NCBI GenBank assembly: GCA_038373885.1
Contig: JAWZYV010012396.1
Coordinates: 1,426,001 to 1,490,000 of the forward strand
Origin: Cheiracanthium punctorium
Lineage: Eukaryota > Arthropoda > Arachnida > Araneae > Cheiracanthiidae
Direction of reading: 5' to 3'
Length of the DNA: 64,000 nucleotides
A model generated the notes under the pieces. It had not been told where the DNA came from and made no database searches. It saw only the letters and a list, made by a program, of their open reading frames with translations. The translations under genes were made by a program, and so were the position numbers. Below, piece by piece: positions 55,460 to 64,000 of this stretch (the stretch's first letter is position 1; each line of letters begins with the position of its first letter).

Positions 55460-58040
55460 GTTTTCAGGAATCTCAACTCGTCCAAATGACATGCTTTAAT
55501 GTGTTAAAAGAATAAAGACTAATTAACTAACATTATACAAATTATTTTAGTTTTTAAAATATTTGAGCATATCGATATTTCAAAAAATTAAGTTCTAAAA
55601 TAAATTAATTAAATACCTTTTTCTTGCATTCAAAATTCCAGTATAAGGTTCGTCCTAACAGCAGTTATACATATAGAATATTTATAAGCTACCATACGTA
55701 CACAGATGAATATTATCAAAATACTCTCCAATCAGTTAATAAGTTTACGAATTATAATGACCCATTAATGAACAAAATATAGTTTCCCCAAAACAAGATC
55801 AACAAGACAATAGGACAAAATAAATTATGTTGTAACTCAATTTGGCAGCTAGCCTAAAAATAAAAAAAAGGAACTTATCACGTTATCAGACGGTAGTGCG
55901 AAAACCACATTTTTTCATTTACATTATACTACGTAATAAACGAATAGATTATGCTTTATCATTTAAAACGTACTAAAAATTTCTACGCATGTAGTAAACA
56001 CTAAGTGCTTCAAATGAAGTTCAAGGAACTTTCTAGAGACAACCAGTTTAAATTTTTTACAGGTCAGTGCAGTGACCCCCAGAGAAAACGTTCATGAATG
56101 AAACACCGATTTTCTTTTTAAATTGAATTCATACTTATTAAACTATTTTTTTTTTCTAAATTAACTTAATCGTCTTTCCCATGCTAAATTATTTTTTAAA
56201 GTAATTAAATGTCTGATTTATATTATATGAAGAAACAAAAAAGTTTATATATGCACATACCTTCTTTAATTAATAAAATCAAATTTTAAATATACAGAAA
56301 TAGACGATAAATAAATAAAGTAAAATGAAAAAAAAAGTTGTAGCCTCTTTTTGCTGAAACTACCGCCGGATATATTACCAGAGGCTTTATTCTCGTCAAC
56401 TCCAATATGTTATTTTTTGTTTTTGTTTGTGAAAGTGGAAGGAGTAAACAAGGGGGGGTGTATTTTTTACCCCACAGGTTTAATTGCGCAAGTATATTTT
56501 TAGCCCTTAAAATGAAGTTTAGCCAACCGCAGATACATCGACACAACGGGGATCCCCCTTCAGTGCCCAGAGATTTCTTTACATGGTCCGTAGTGCACGG
56601 ATTAGAGCTATTACACCTGTCAGCGTTTTTCAAAAAGCACTGATTGTCACTGCTTTCTCTTAAACAGGATTTGAAAATCAAACTTCCTTTAAGAAAATGT
56701 GCTTCTACCCTTTGCCAACACCCAAAATTGGTTTTCTGGCTACGTGTCTGTTTTTTATTAATACCATTAATAAACATTTCCTAATTCCTTTCTAACTCCA
56801 TATAGTATTAACGGTGTTATACTTCAGGTACTAGTATCCTTCAGATATTTTTTTTTAAAGTTTTACGACAATTATACGAAACTTTCATAAAATAACTTCT
56901 TTTTCAGTTACAACTGAAACTTGTGTTTTATTTGTAACTTAAAAAGCGAAATATAAAAATTAAGTACAAATACATTATAAAAAAATAGAAGCTTTTTACT
57001 GTGGAGCCCTAAAATGCATTAAATAAACATGTATTCTTGCAAACATCTTATAAATAAAAATGAAATTCTGTTTGTTAGTGGATTTGATTCGTATACAAAT
57101 CCACAAAAATGGACCTATCGTCCTGAAATTTAGCACAGATATGTAAAATAATATAGAATAAATCGTAGTCCACTTTAAAACTTTGAAAGTCCACCTGTTC
57201 CCGGAATTTAAGAGATTTTTTATGCTCTCCACGCAAAAAGCTTTCCGTAATTGTAACCCCTGTAGTGAAAAAAGTGTGAAATAAGGATCGTGGTTGCCAT
57301 GTGTGGCGATTTTGCCGAATAAAATGTTTTAAATTCTCAAAGTAAAAATAAAAGAATAATAATGATTTTTTTTTTTGTTAGTTTATATTCGTAAGGTTAT
57401 TTTTTTTTAAATTATAATATCGTGTGCATGGGAAATCGGAGCAGGAATGAAATGTTTTATACGCAAAACAATAAGAATTGAAGATTTCCGAGGCTAATAG
57501 GTAAATTTTTTTCGTTTGGCGAAAAAATAAAATGGCTCAAATGCCGATTTTGAGAAAGTGAGTTCTAGCGGTTTGCACAGATTTCGGCTTGGCGCAATTT
57601 ATTGAGAGCTTAAGGAAATAGATTTTTGAAAACAAGTGCAAAGGTTTTATTAGAATACATCGTTAAATTTTAATGATCCGTGAAGAAATAATGCAGTTGT
57701 TAAGGGATTTCAAGCGATCTATCTCCAGAATTCTCGCCAAATGAGTACATTGATTTAAGTTGGGGGAATTCCGCCAATTTTCAGAAAATTGAAATCTTCT
57801 CATTGAGTACATCCAAGTAACGATGAATAAAGCACGTTATAGTTGATAATTTTAAAATATTCGGCTGTATTAAGGGATTCCACTTTTCAAATAAAGGCTT
57901 GCTTTACTTTTTCGCGGTCGAACCATTTCCCATATTGATTGCTGCTAAGTCAATGCTTCGAATGATTTCCTGAAAATACGCTTGCAAAATGGCTCATGTT
58001 GGCACTTTGGCGAGGCTTAGATTTGAAACTGGATTTTACT
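55460..58040. other. AT-rich intergenic DNA
   Basis: The minus frame 56286-56777 (163 codons) and plus frame 56407-56643 overlap on opposite strands. Neither shows a family motif, but the 56400-56720 interval is less AT-rich than its surroundings and could be an unrecognised repeat remnant. Around 57060-57200 there is a short repeat with GATTTGATTCGTATACAAAT. No gene is supported. Confidence 0.4.
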
Positions 58041-58044
58041 TGAG

Positions 58045-59087
58045 ACTGGGATATATAATGACACTGGTTATAGATAAAAATGAATGTTGGTATGTGTGTA
58101 TGAGGTTGAAAAACTCCAGCACCGTTGCACCATGAAATTTAGTTCACCTAAGTCTTTTATCATGGAGAAGCTTTTTATGCTATCCGTTTTCCTCTAACTT
58201 GCCACCAGGTGGCGCAGCAGAACGTCAAATTCTATTCCGTTTAGCCGTTTACTATGCGAATATCGTCCAACCGATTTTGGTGAAATTTGGTACACGCGGA
58301 TATTAGAACACGGAGAATATTTTTCAGTATCCATTTTGCTGTAACTTGCCGCTAAATGGCGCGACAACGCATCAACTTCTATACCGTTCGACCGTTCGGC
58401 ATAAAATTTCTTATACTTGCACATTTGAGCACGAAGAATATATTCTAACTGTGTTCCGTTTGATGTTACTCACCACTAGATGACACTGCAATGCATTATT
58501 ATTTTAACTCGCCACTAGATGACGCTGCAGCAGGCCAAATTCTTGACCATTCAAACGGTCGCTATGAAAATCGGTATACATAGCTATTTGAACAATGAGA
58601 ATATTTTGGCGTTATCCATTTTGCTATAACTCGCCACATGACGGCACTGTAGCAAATCATTACTTTAATTAACCACTAGATCGCGCTGCAGTGTATCACT
58701 TCTTGACTGTGCAACTCATCGCTATGAAAATAGGTATACATAGATATTTGAACACGGGGAAGAGTTTCGCGTTAGATGTCGCGTCAACACATGAACTTCA
58801 GGGCTGTCCAGCCGATCGTCATGAAAATTCGTATACATCGATGTCTGAATGCGAAGAATATTTTCGCCGTATCCGTTTTACTAAAACTCGCCACTAGATT
58901 GCGCTACGCCACATGGCCTTCTGCACCGTACAAACGATTGCCTTGAAATTCGATATGCTTGGTTACTGAACACAATATAATGAGATATCCATTTTGCTAT
59001 ATCTCTTAATTACAATAAATAGTAATCACCGCAAATCGTAATATCAAAATGTCCATTCATTCCGCGAAGAACGGGTACTTCAGCTAG
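58045..59087 (+). mobile_element. Helitron-like nonautonomous element
   Basis: The right end reads CCGCGAAGAACGGGTACTTC then AGCTAG followed by T (59062-59088). A CTAG-T end with a short GC stem just upstream is Helitron-like. The left part, ATAAAAATGAATGTTGGTAT, resembles Helitron 5' sequence. The middle is a degenerate array with CGCCACTAGATGACGCTGCA, CATTTTGCTATAACTCGCCA and CGCTATGAAAAT blocks at ~100-160-bp spacing, a common Helitron filler. No RepHel ORF. Confidence 0.6.
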
Positions 59088-59104
59088 TATGCTATAAATG
59101 AATT

Positions 59105-59385
59105 AAAGTTTCAAAACTAAGAAAACTTTTGAGAAAAATATAGATATTTCACTTTTGCAAACGATGGAAATTTTTTAATTGTTCAAAATAAAGCATTCGA
59201 GACCAATATTCCACTTGAGCTGTATTTGCTTTTAAGGCAACTGATTTAGTCATTAATATATATTGCAAAAGTATCGAATGCTTCATAAAATATTTTGAAC
59301 ATTTAAAATTTTTCAGCATTTGCAAAAGTGAAATATCTATATTTTTCTCAAAAGTTTTCTTAGTTTTGAAACTTTCATCCAGTGA
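59105..59385. repeat. Long inverted repeat, ~110-bp arms
   Basis: The left arm (59105-59215) and right arm (59270-59380) are almost exact reverse complements: GAAAGTTTCAAAACTAAGAA-type sequence, then TTTTGAGAAAAATATAGATA, then TTTCACTTTTGCAAA, mirrored by TTTGCAAAAGTGAAA and onward. The ~55-bp centre is unpaired. It lies next to the Helitron-like end at 59087. Confidence 0.88.
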
Positions 59386-59389
59386 TAGC

Positions 59390-60560
59390 ATATCCTTGCA
59401 AGAATAAATTTTTATTTTGTGCCTTTTAGAGAGAGAGAGAGAGAGTACATGCCACAGTAGAAAGCTTCTATTTAAAAAAAAATATTTTTTTACTTAATTT
59501 TTATTTCGTCTCGAAGAAATTTCGTAGATTTATACAAGATTGTATTCTATATTCCCCTCCATGGACATCGACAGAATATTTTTCAGGGGGGGGGGCAAAA
59601 ATTACTTCAGCATAGTGTTGGAAAGAACAAAAAAACAGGGGAAAGACCGGCATACAAAGATCCAGGGGGCCAAGTGCCTCCCATTTCCCTTATGCCGCCG
59701 ACGCCCGTGTTCCTCTCCGACGAAATATAAAATGGCATTTTTTTATAGCAGGAAAACGATATTTTAAATAATTATAATTTAAAAACGAGTTTTTTAAATC
59801 GAATCAATCTGCATTGTAATTACTTAGCACTTGCATATATTTAATAATTTCACTTTATTCAACAGCACGTTAGCTGATTAAACTTTAATGAGCATGTTTT
59901 GCAGATTCAAATCGGATATAAACGACGCAGTAAACTTCCCACCAAGCAAGGTTTCGCGTTTTTGCATAGAAGAGAAAAGGTTAAAGAGCAATTAGAAAAG
60001 GATTACGCAATAGGCGAGCTTTAAAAACAGAGTTTTGCATGTGAAGAAGACGGCCTACTTTGATCTTCAGAATAGCATCCATACATTTGTTGCGTTAAAG
60101 ACTCTTCAAGAACAAACAAACAAAAAAAACTTTTTTTTTCTTTTACTATCAACTTTCGATTTCAGGAAACAGTTTACAACTCCGCCAACCTTTAAAAAGA
60201 AAACACCCATATGTAGGTCACGGGCAACTTTTTTTTTTCCTCTGCATTTTCCTTACATTCATTATAGAAGGATTTCTTTTTCTTATGAGATATCTTTCTA
60301 AAAGGGGGGGGGGAGAAAGATATTTTTTTTTTTATATTGGTCATTAAAACCACGTAATCTATGATTTTGCCAAGCATGGTAAATTAAAGTTTATCTTATA
60401 TACAGCGAAGTAATCATGGGGGGAGCCACAAACGGTTACAGCATCCACCAGGATGCAAACAATCAAGCTTTTTCTTGAAAAATTCTTCTACCATTTCCAC
60501 CCTCTATGTTTATGCCTTTAGGGCCCTACGTGAATTTTTTTTTCCTGATACTTTCCTGGT
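59390..60560. other. Intergenic DNA with possible MITE debris
   Basis: A G-run with GGGGGGGGCAAAAATTACTT (59587) and GGGGGCCAAGTGCCTCCCAT (59665) could be old hAT MITE ends. A G-run also lies at 60304-60313. No supportable gene. Confidence 0.4.
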
Positions 60561-61160
60561 ATATACACTCTATAACAAAAAAATCGGCGCCCCAAGAAGG
60601 AGTAGCCCGATTGTAATGAAATTTCGTATGCAAAGACATTCGGACGGAACATGCCAGTGATTAAACTCTGAAGTCCAATGAATGAATAGCGGAAGTGTCA
60701 CCGCATCGGAATTGCGCATTCAGCAGGTGCACATAAGGAGCGATTCTCAATCTGATGGTTAAAATTTCTGTTGCATTTCGACTGCGATATCTTACGTGGG
60801 CTGCAACAATGCCTCGACGAAGGATTACGAGCAGATGTCGGAGTTTGAAAGAGGTCGTGCGCGATCGGAATGAAAGAGGCCGGTTGGACGAATCGAAGAA
60901 TCGCTCGACATCTGCGTCGAAGCGATGCGGCTATTAGACGATGCTGACAAGAGTGGGATAACAACGGTAGATATCTGCGTCAAAATGGTAGCGGTCGACG
61001 GAGGTTCACAACAGAACGGGAGGATAGAGCGATTGTCAGAGCAGCTGTCACAGCACCGGATTCGTTGCTATGAACTATCCACCGTGTGACCCGCACACAT
61101 GTATCCAACTTAATCCCCCACAGACGATTGAGAGAGCGGAATTTACGCTCGCACCGACCG

Positions 61161-61523
61161 TTAACCCTTTAACGCGCAGTGATCTCGCTCTGGGAACACC
61201 AAACTCTGACGTTTTGACTGTTGCCAGTCACGAAGAATAGATTGGATTTTTATAAAAATAGTTGCGGGTGACATAGCTCCACGAGAATCCTTTACTTTTT
61301 AGCACGTCATTTTCCGTAAAAAAAAATGGTCACGATTATTTTTAACAGCTGGATAGATTGCCCAATGCTGAAAAAAGCCAGTTGTCGTCAAAAAAGGGTC
61401 TCTATATCGGTGGCACGCGATAAACGTTTCGATCGTCCGCCATCTTGCTGGTAGTTAAGTCGAGCGATGGCAACGGCTGCCCTTTTTTCAGCATTGGGAA
61501 AGGGTTGCGCCTCAAAGGGTTAA
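61161..61523. mobile_element. piggyBac-like MITE, copy 6, inside Tc1
   Basis: TTAA at 61161-61164 and 61520-61523, with CCCTTTAACGCGCAGTG and GCGCCTCAAAGGG just inside. It interrupts the Tc1 coding region after the RERNLRSHRP motif. Removing it and one TTAA restores continuous Tc1 similarity, which fixes its boundaries exactly. Confidence 0.93.
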
Positions 61524-61843
61524 GTCGGTTGCCTCTCCCGCCCGTACATCGCCAAGTCCGATTACTGTGGTGCTGGGCTTAATCAATGTACAACTGCGCT
61601 GGCTGGGCACGTATAGTCTTTAGTGACGAGTTCTGTTTCCAACTGTGTCCTGATGACAACCGCAGACGTGTCTGTAGACGTCCAAGGCAGAGGGGGATCC
61701 TGCTCTGATTATCGTACGACACTCAGGCCCACTAGAAGGGGTTATGGTCTGGGGTGCCATCTCTTTTGATAGCCATTTTTTGGCACATTGGCAGCACAGC
61801 GGTAAGCTGACGACATCCTACGACCGGTTGTGTTACCGTTTCT

Positions 61844-62152
61844 TTGCGAAACCCTGGACTTACTTTTCAACACGATAATGTCCGGCCGCATACGGCACGG
61901 GTTGCTATGAATTGTCTTCAAGCTTTCCCTATACTTCCTTGGCCAGCTAGGTCGCCTGATCTCTGTTCCATAGAGCACATTTGGGATGTTATGGGAAGGC
62001 GATTGCAACCATCTCAAAATGTTGCCGATTTAGCCCAACAGTTGGTGACAATTTGGCGAGAAATTCCGCAGGACACCATACGGGAACTTTATCAGTCTAT
62101 GCCACGCCGGGTAACAGCTTGTATCGAGGCAGAGGCAATGGCGGTTCTATAG
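61844..62152 (+). pseudogene. Tc1 transposase, catalytic C-terminal frame
   Basis: A 102-codon open remnant of the Tc1 element. Residues ~8-20 hold the second catalytic Asp (QHDNVRPHTA), and residues 33-50 hold WPARSPDLCSIEHIWDVMGR with the catalytic Glu. The C-terminal tail IWREIPQDTIRELYQSMPRR matches typical arthropod Tc1 ends. The Met start is internal and not biological. The upstream half is broken by frameshifts. Confidence 0.88.
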
Positions 62153-62584
62153 AGTTGCAGTCTGGGAGGGGTAATGATATTTTATAATTTTAAATAAACT
62201 CAGTGCTTCAGAGAAGCACTGACTACCGGGGAGGCGCACAGAGAAAAGGGGACCCTTCTGATTGCACAATATACTTCATATATATGAATTTAATCACCTA
62301 CAAAAACTGTTTTAGAATATTCTTCAGGCATAGTCTAACTATACTTGATTTTTTTAAATACTGTTTGGAATGTGCATCATATTCCCCGCGCATTTGTTTT
62401 CTTGTTCATCAAAATTGAAATCTATATTAAAATCGCCTAATCCCCGCCAGACATATTCTAACTATACTTCATCTTTATTTACTCGAATATAGACACCAAT
62501 ATTCCAATTAAATAAACAAAAAGATTACGCAATTTTTCGACAAAGATGGTTGTGTTGTGGTATTACCGCCAATTAGCAACACGT

Positions 62585-62778
62585 GGGCTCTAAGCCAAGG
62601 AGCGGGGTGCCTTCCGTGGTGGTCTTTCTAAAGGATCCTAACCTGTATTTACGCTAAGTTCGGGAAGAAACCACAGAAAATTCTGAACGGTTAGGTCGGC
62701 AGACGCGACCTGGTTTTGAATCAAGTACCTTCTGTCTCCCAGTTCAGCCTGTTATGCGCTTGGCCACTGGTGGGGTAC
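62585..62778 (-). mobile_element. SINE copy
   Basis: The minus-strand head CCCCACCAGTGGCCAAGCGC has a degenerate A box. A body with CTGCCGACCTAACCGTTCAG follows, as in the 1530-1698 family. The far end reads GTGGGCTCTAAGCCAAGGAG. It is one of the more diverged copies. Confidence 0.55.
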
Positions 62779-63027
62779 TCGACAAAGGTGAAAGATATCG
62801 CTTCGGGGACTTATTTCTGTTACACTAATTTTGGCGATAAATCATCAAAAATGGATCTTGGGGATTTTACATATTTAATCTGGCAACACTTGAAACATGA
62901 TTCGCCCTTTCACCAGGTAGACAATGTCCTAAAATTAACAGCACTCAAGAGCCAAATATTACGTGAAAAATACCTTTTTTTGCCAATCCTTTATAATGGT
63001 CGATTTAAAAAAAAAATTGAAAAAGAG

Positions 63028-63850
63028 TTTTAGGAATTTGTGTTCGTTACATCCCAATGCAAGTTTTTTTATAGCTATCTTCAATTTCCTTCGATATATG
63101 AAGACAAATATGAAAATGTTTGAACTCTAAAAAACTCTGAAAATGACTGTTATGTATTCGTGTTAGCTACATTTTAAAGCAAGAATTTTTCGGCTATCTC
63201 TTTTTCCCTTTGAGATATAATGGAAAATTTGGAAATAACATTTTGACACCCTTATCCCCATGATGCGAATTCTAAAAAAACCTGGAAATGATTTTAAGGC
63301 ATTTGCGTTTACTGTATTTTTAAGCAAGAATTTCAGGCTATCTTCTTCCTCTAACAGATGAAGAAAAATGTGAAAAGAACGTCAAAGAACGTTTCAGTCC
63401 CTTACATCCACTTGGGTGCGAATTCTAAAACACCCTCAAACTGATTTTCAGACATTCTTGTTCGCTACATTCTAAAGCAAGAATTTTATGACTATCTCTA
63501 TTTCCCTTTGAGATATGATGGCAAATTCGAAAATAACGTTTTGGCCCCTTATCCCCCTTTTCATACTCATTCTAAAGAACCCAGAAAACGAATTTTATGC
63601 AACAATTTTAAGGCTATTTCTTTTTTTACTCTGATATATCAAGAGAAATGTGAAAAGAAAGTTTTGGACCCTTACGCCTGTTTGGGTGCGAATTCTAAAA
63701 AACCCTGAAAACAACTTTTAGGTATCTGTGTTGTTTCATTTTAAAGCAAGAATTGTATGGTTATCTCTTTTTAACCCTGAGATATGAAGGGAAACATGAA
63801 AAGAACATTTTGGGTCGCCATCCCCGCCTGGGTTCGAATTTTTAAAAATT
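63028..63850. repeat. Degenerate tandem array, ~146-bp unit, ~6 copies
   Basis: Units carry GCAAGAATTTTATGGCTATC-type sequence, then CCTTTGAGATAT(G/A)A, then AAAAT(G/A)ACGTTTTGGACCC, then CCTTATCCCC and GCGAATTCTAAAAAACCCTG. Starts near 63028, 63143, 63289, 63440, 63589 and 63711. Copies are quite diverged, with one deletion near 63595. Confidence 0.8.
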
Positions 63851-63982
63851 GCTTCCTAAATGACGCTTTGGGTACAAAAGCTATAAGCTCCTAAAATTTC
63901 ATGTCTGTTCCTCCAGTAGATTTGGCTGGGCGATGATCGTCAGTCAGTCAGTCAGGACATCTTCCTTTATATAGAGAGATAA
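63851..63982 (-). mobile_element. Helitron-like 5' end (minus strand)
   Basis: The minus strand starts at about 63980 with TCTCTATATAAAGGAAGATG, then CCTGACTGACTGACTGACGA and TCATCGCCCAGCC. This layout (TC start, TATATAAAGG, short GACT repeats) resembles nonautonomous Helitron 5' ends in arthropods. The neighbouring 146-bp array would then be the element's interior. No matching 3' end was found in the window. Confidence 0.45.
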
Positions 63983-64000
63983 AATGTTTAATTAATGATC

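Larger units (their letters stand above)
60565..62190 (+). mobile_element. Degraded Tc1 transposon
   Basis: A plus-strand Tc1 transposase is readable through frameshifts. The N-terminal HTH region has GMKEAGWTNRRIARHLRRSD (frame near 60870-60925), then CWQEWDNNGRYLRQNGSGRR, then DRAIVRAAVTAPDSL. The catalytic DDE part includes GVMVWGAISFDS (61742) and, in the frame 61844-62152, FQHDNVRPHTARVAMNCLQA and WPARSPDLCSIEHIWDVMGR. The second Asp (HDN) and the final Glu (IEH) of the DD34E triad are present. Frameshifts, stops and a 363-bp MITE insertion make it inactive. Element limits are approximate. Confidence 0.9.

Noticed and set aside
56286..56777. 163-codon minus-strand gene
   Set aside because: No recognisable domain, and an open frame on the opposite strand overlaps it. 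The composition change is mild. Kept only as a remark.
1..64000. Retroviral, LINE or endogenous viral coding sequence
   Set aside because: No reverse transcriptase, integrase, gag-like or viral polymerase motif was seen in any frame I could read.

Overview
This is a 64 kb stretch of an AT-rich animal genome. It contains part of one intron-rich host gene and a very dense, layered population of DNA transposons, MITEs, SINEs and tandem arrays. There is no operon structure, no long uninterrupted ORF, and canonical GT-AG exons lie among large introns. The families present (SETMAR-like and Tc1 transposases with arthropod-type motifs, many hAT MITEs, Helitron-like ends) suggest an arthropod. A chelicerate such as a spider is my best guess, but the sequence alone does not settle the species.

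The only host gene I can support lies on the minus strand at about 44.7-49.5 kb. Three exons (49516-49255, 46181-46038, 44781-44700) join in phase 1 at both junctions. They encode the N-terminal region of a Rho GTPase-activating protein of the ARHGAP29/ARHGAP45 (PARG1/HMHA1) group. The F-BAR, C1 and RhoGAP parts must lie beyond the left-hand side of the window, since none is found below 44700. The acceptor and first half of the third exon, with flanking intron, are present as three tandem copies (44734-45124), so the gene carries two decoy acceptors.

The rest is repeats. (1) At least fourteen hAT-type insertions can be delimited by terminal inverted repeats plus an 8-bp target duplication (exact or 6-7 of 8). 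They range from 128-bp MITEs to a 6440-bp element at 29264-35703 and a 684-bp element at 54764-55447 that retains the C-terminal part of a hAT transposase. (2) A TTAA-flanked, piggyBac-like MITE family is present in six copies, one of them inside a degraded Tc1 element at 60.6-62.2 kb. (3) Tc1/mariner-type remnants lie at 22.0, 34.6-35.3, 37.0-37.5 and 60.6-62.2 kb, with several TA-flanked MITEs. (4) Helitron-like termini occur at about 7.4, 59.1 and 63.98 kb. (5) There are tRNA-derived SINEs of at least three kinds, one with a perfect 13-bp target duplication. (6) Tandem arrays include a 155-bp array of 15 units (24.8-27.1 kb), whose every unit carries a splice-acceptor-like tract followed by a short open frame, an 85-bp array (51.8-52.5 kb), a 173-bp array (10.2-10.7 kb) and a 146-bp degenerate array (63.0-63.8 kb). 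(7) Long inverted repeats lie at 5.8-6.4, 48.0-48.7 and 59.1-59.4 kb.

Nested insertions give a relative chronology in several places (407-582, 12.6-13.3, 29.3-35.7, 43.2-43.4, 61.1-61.5 kb). Remaining stretches are AT-rich intergenic or intronic DNA with simple repeats. All boundaries were read by eye.
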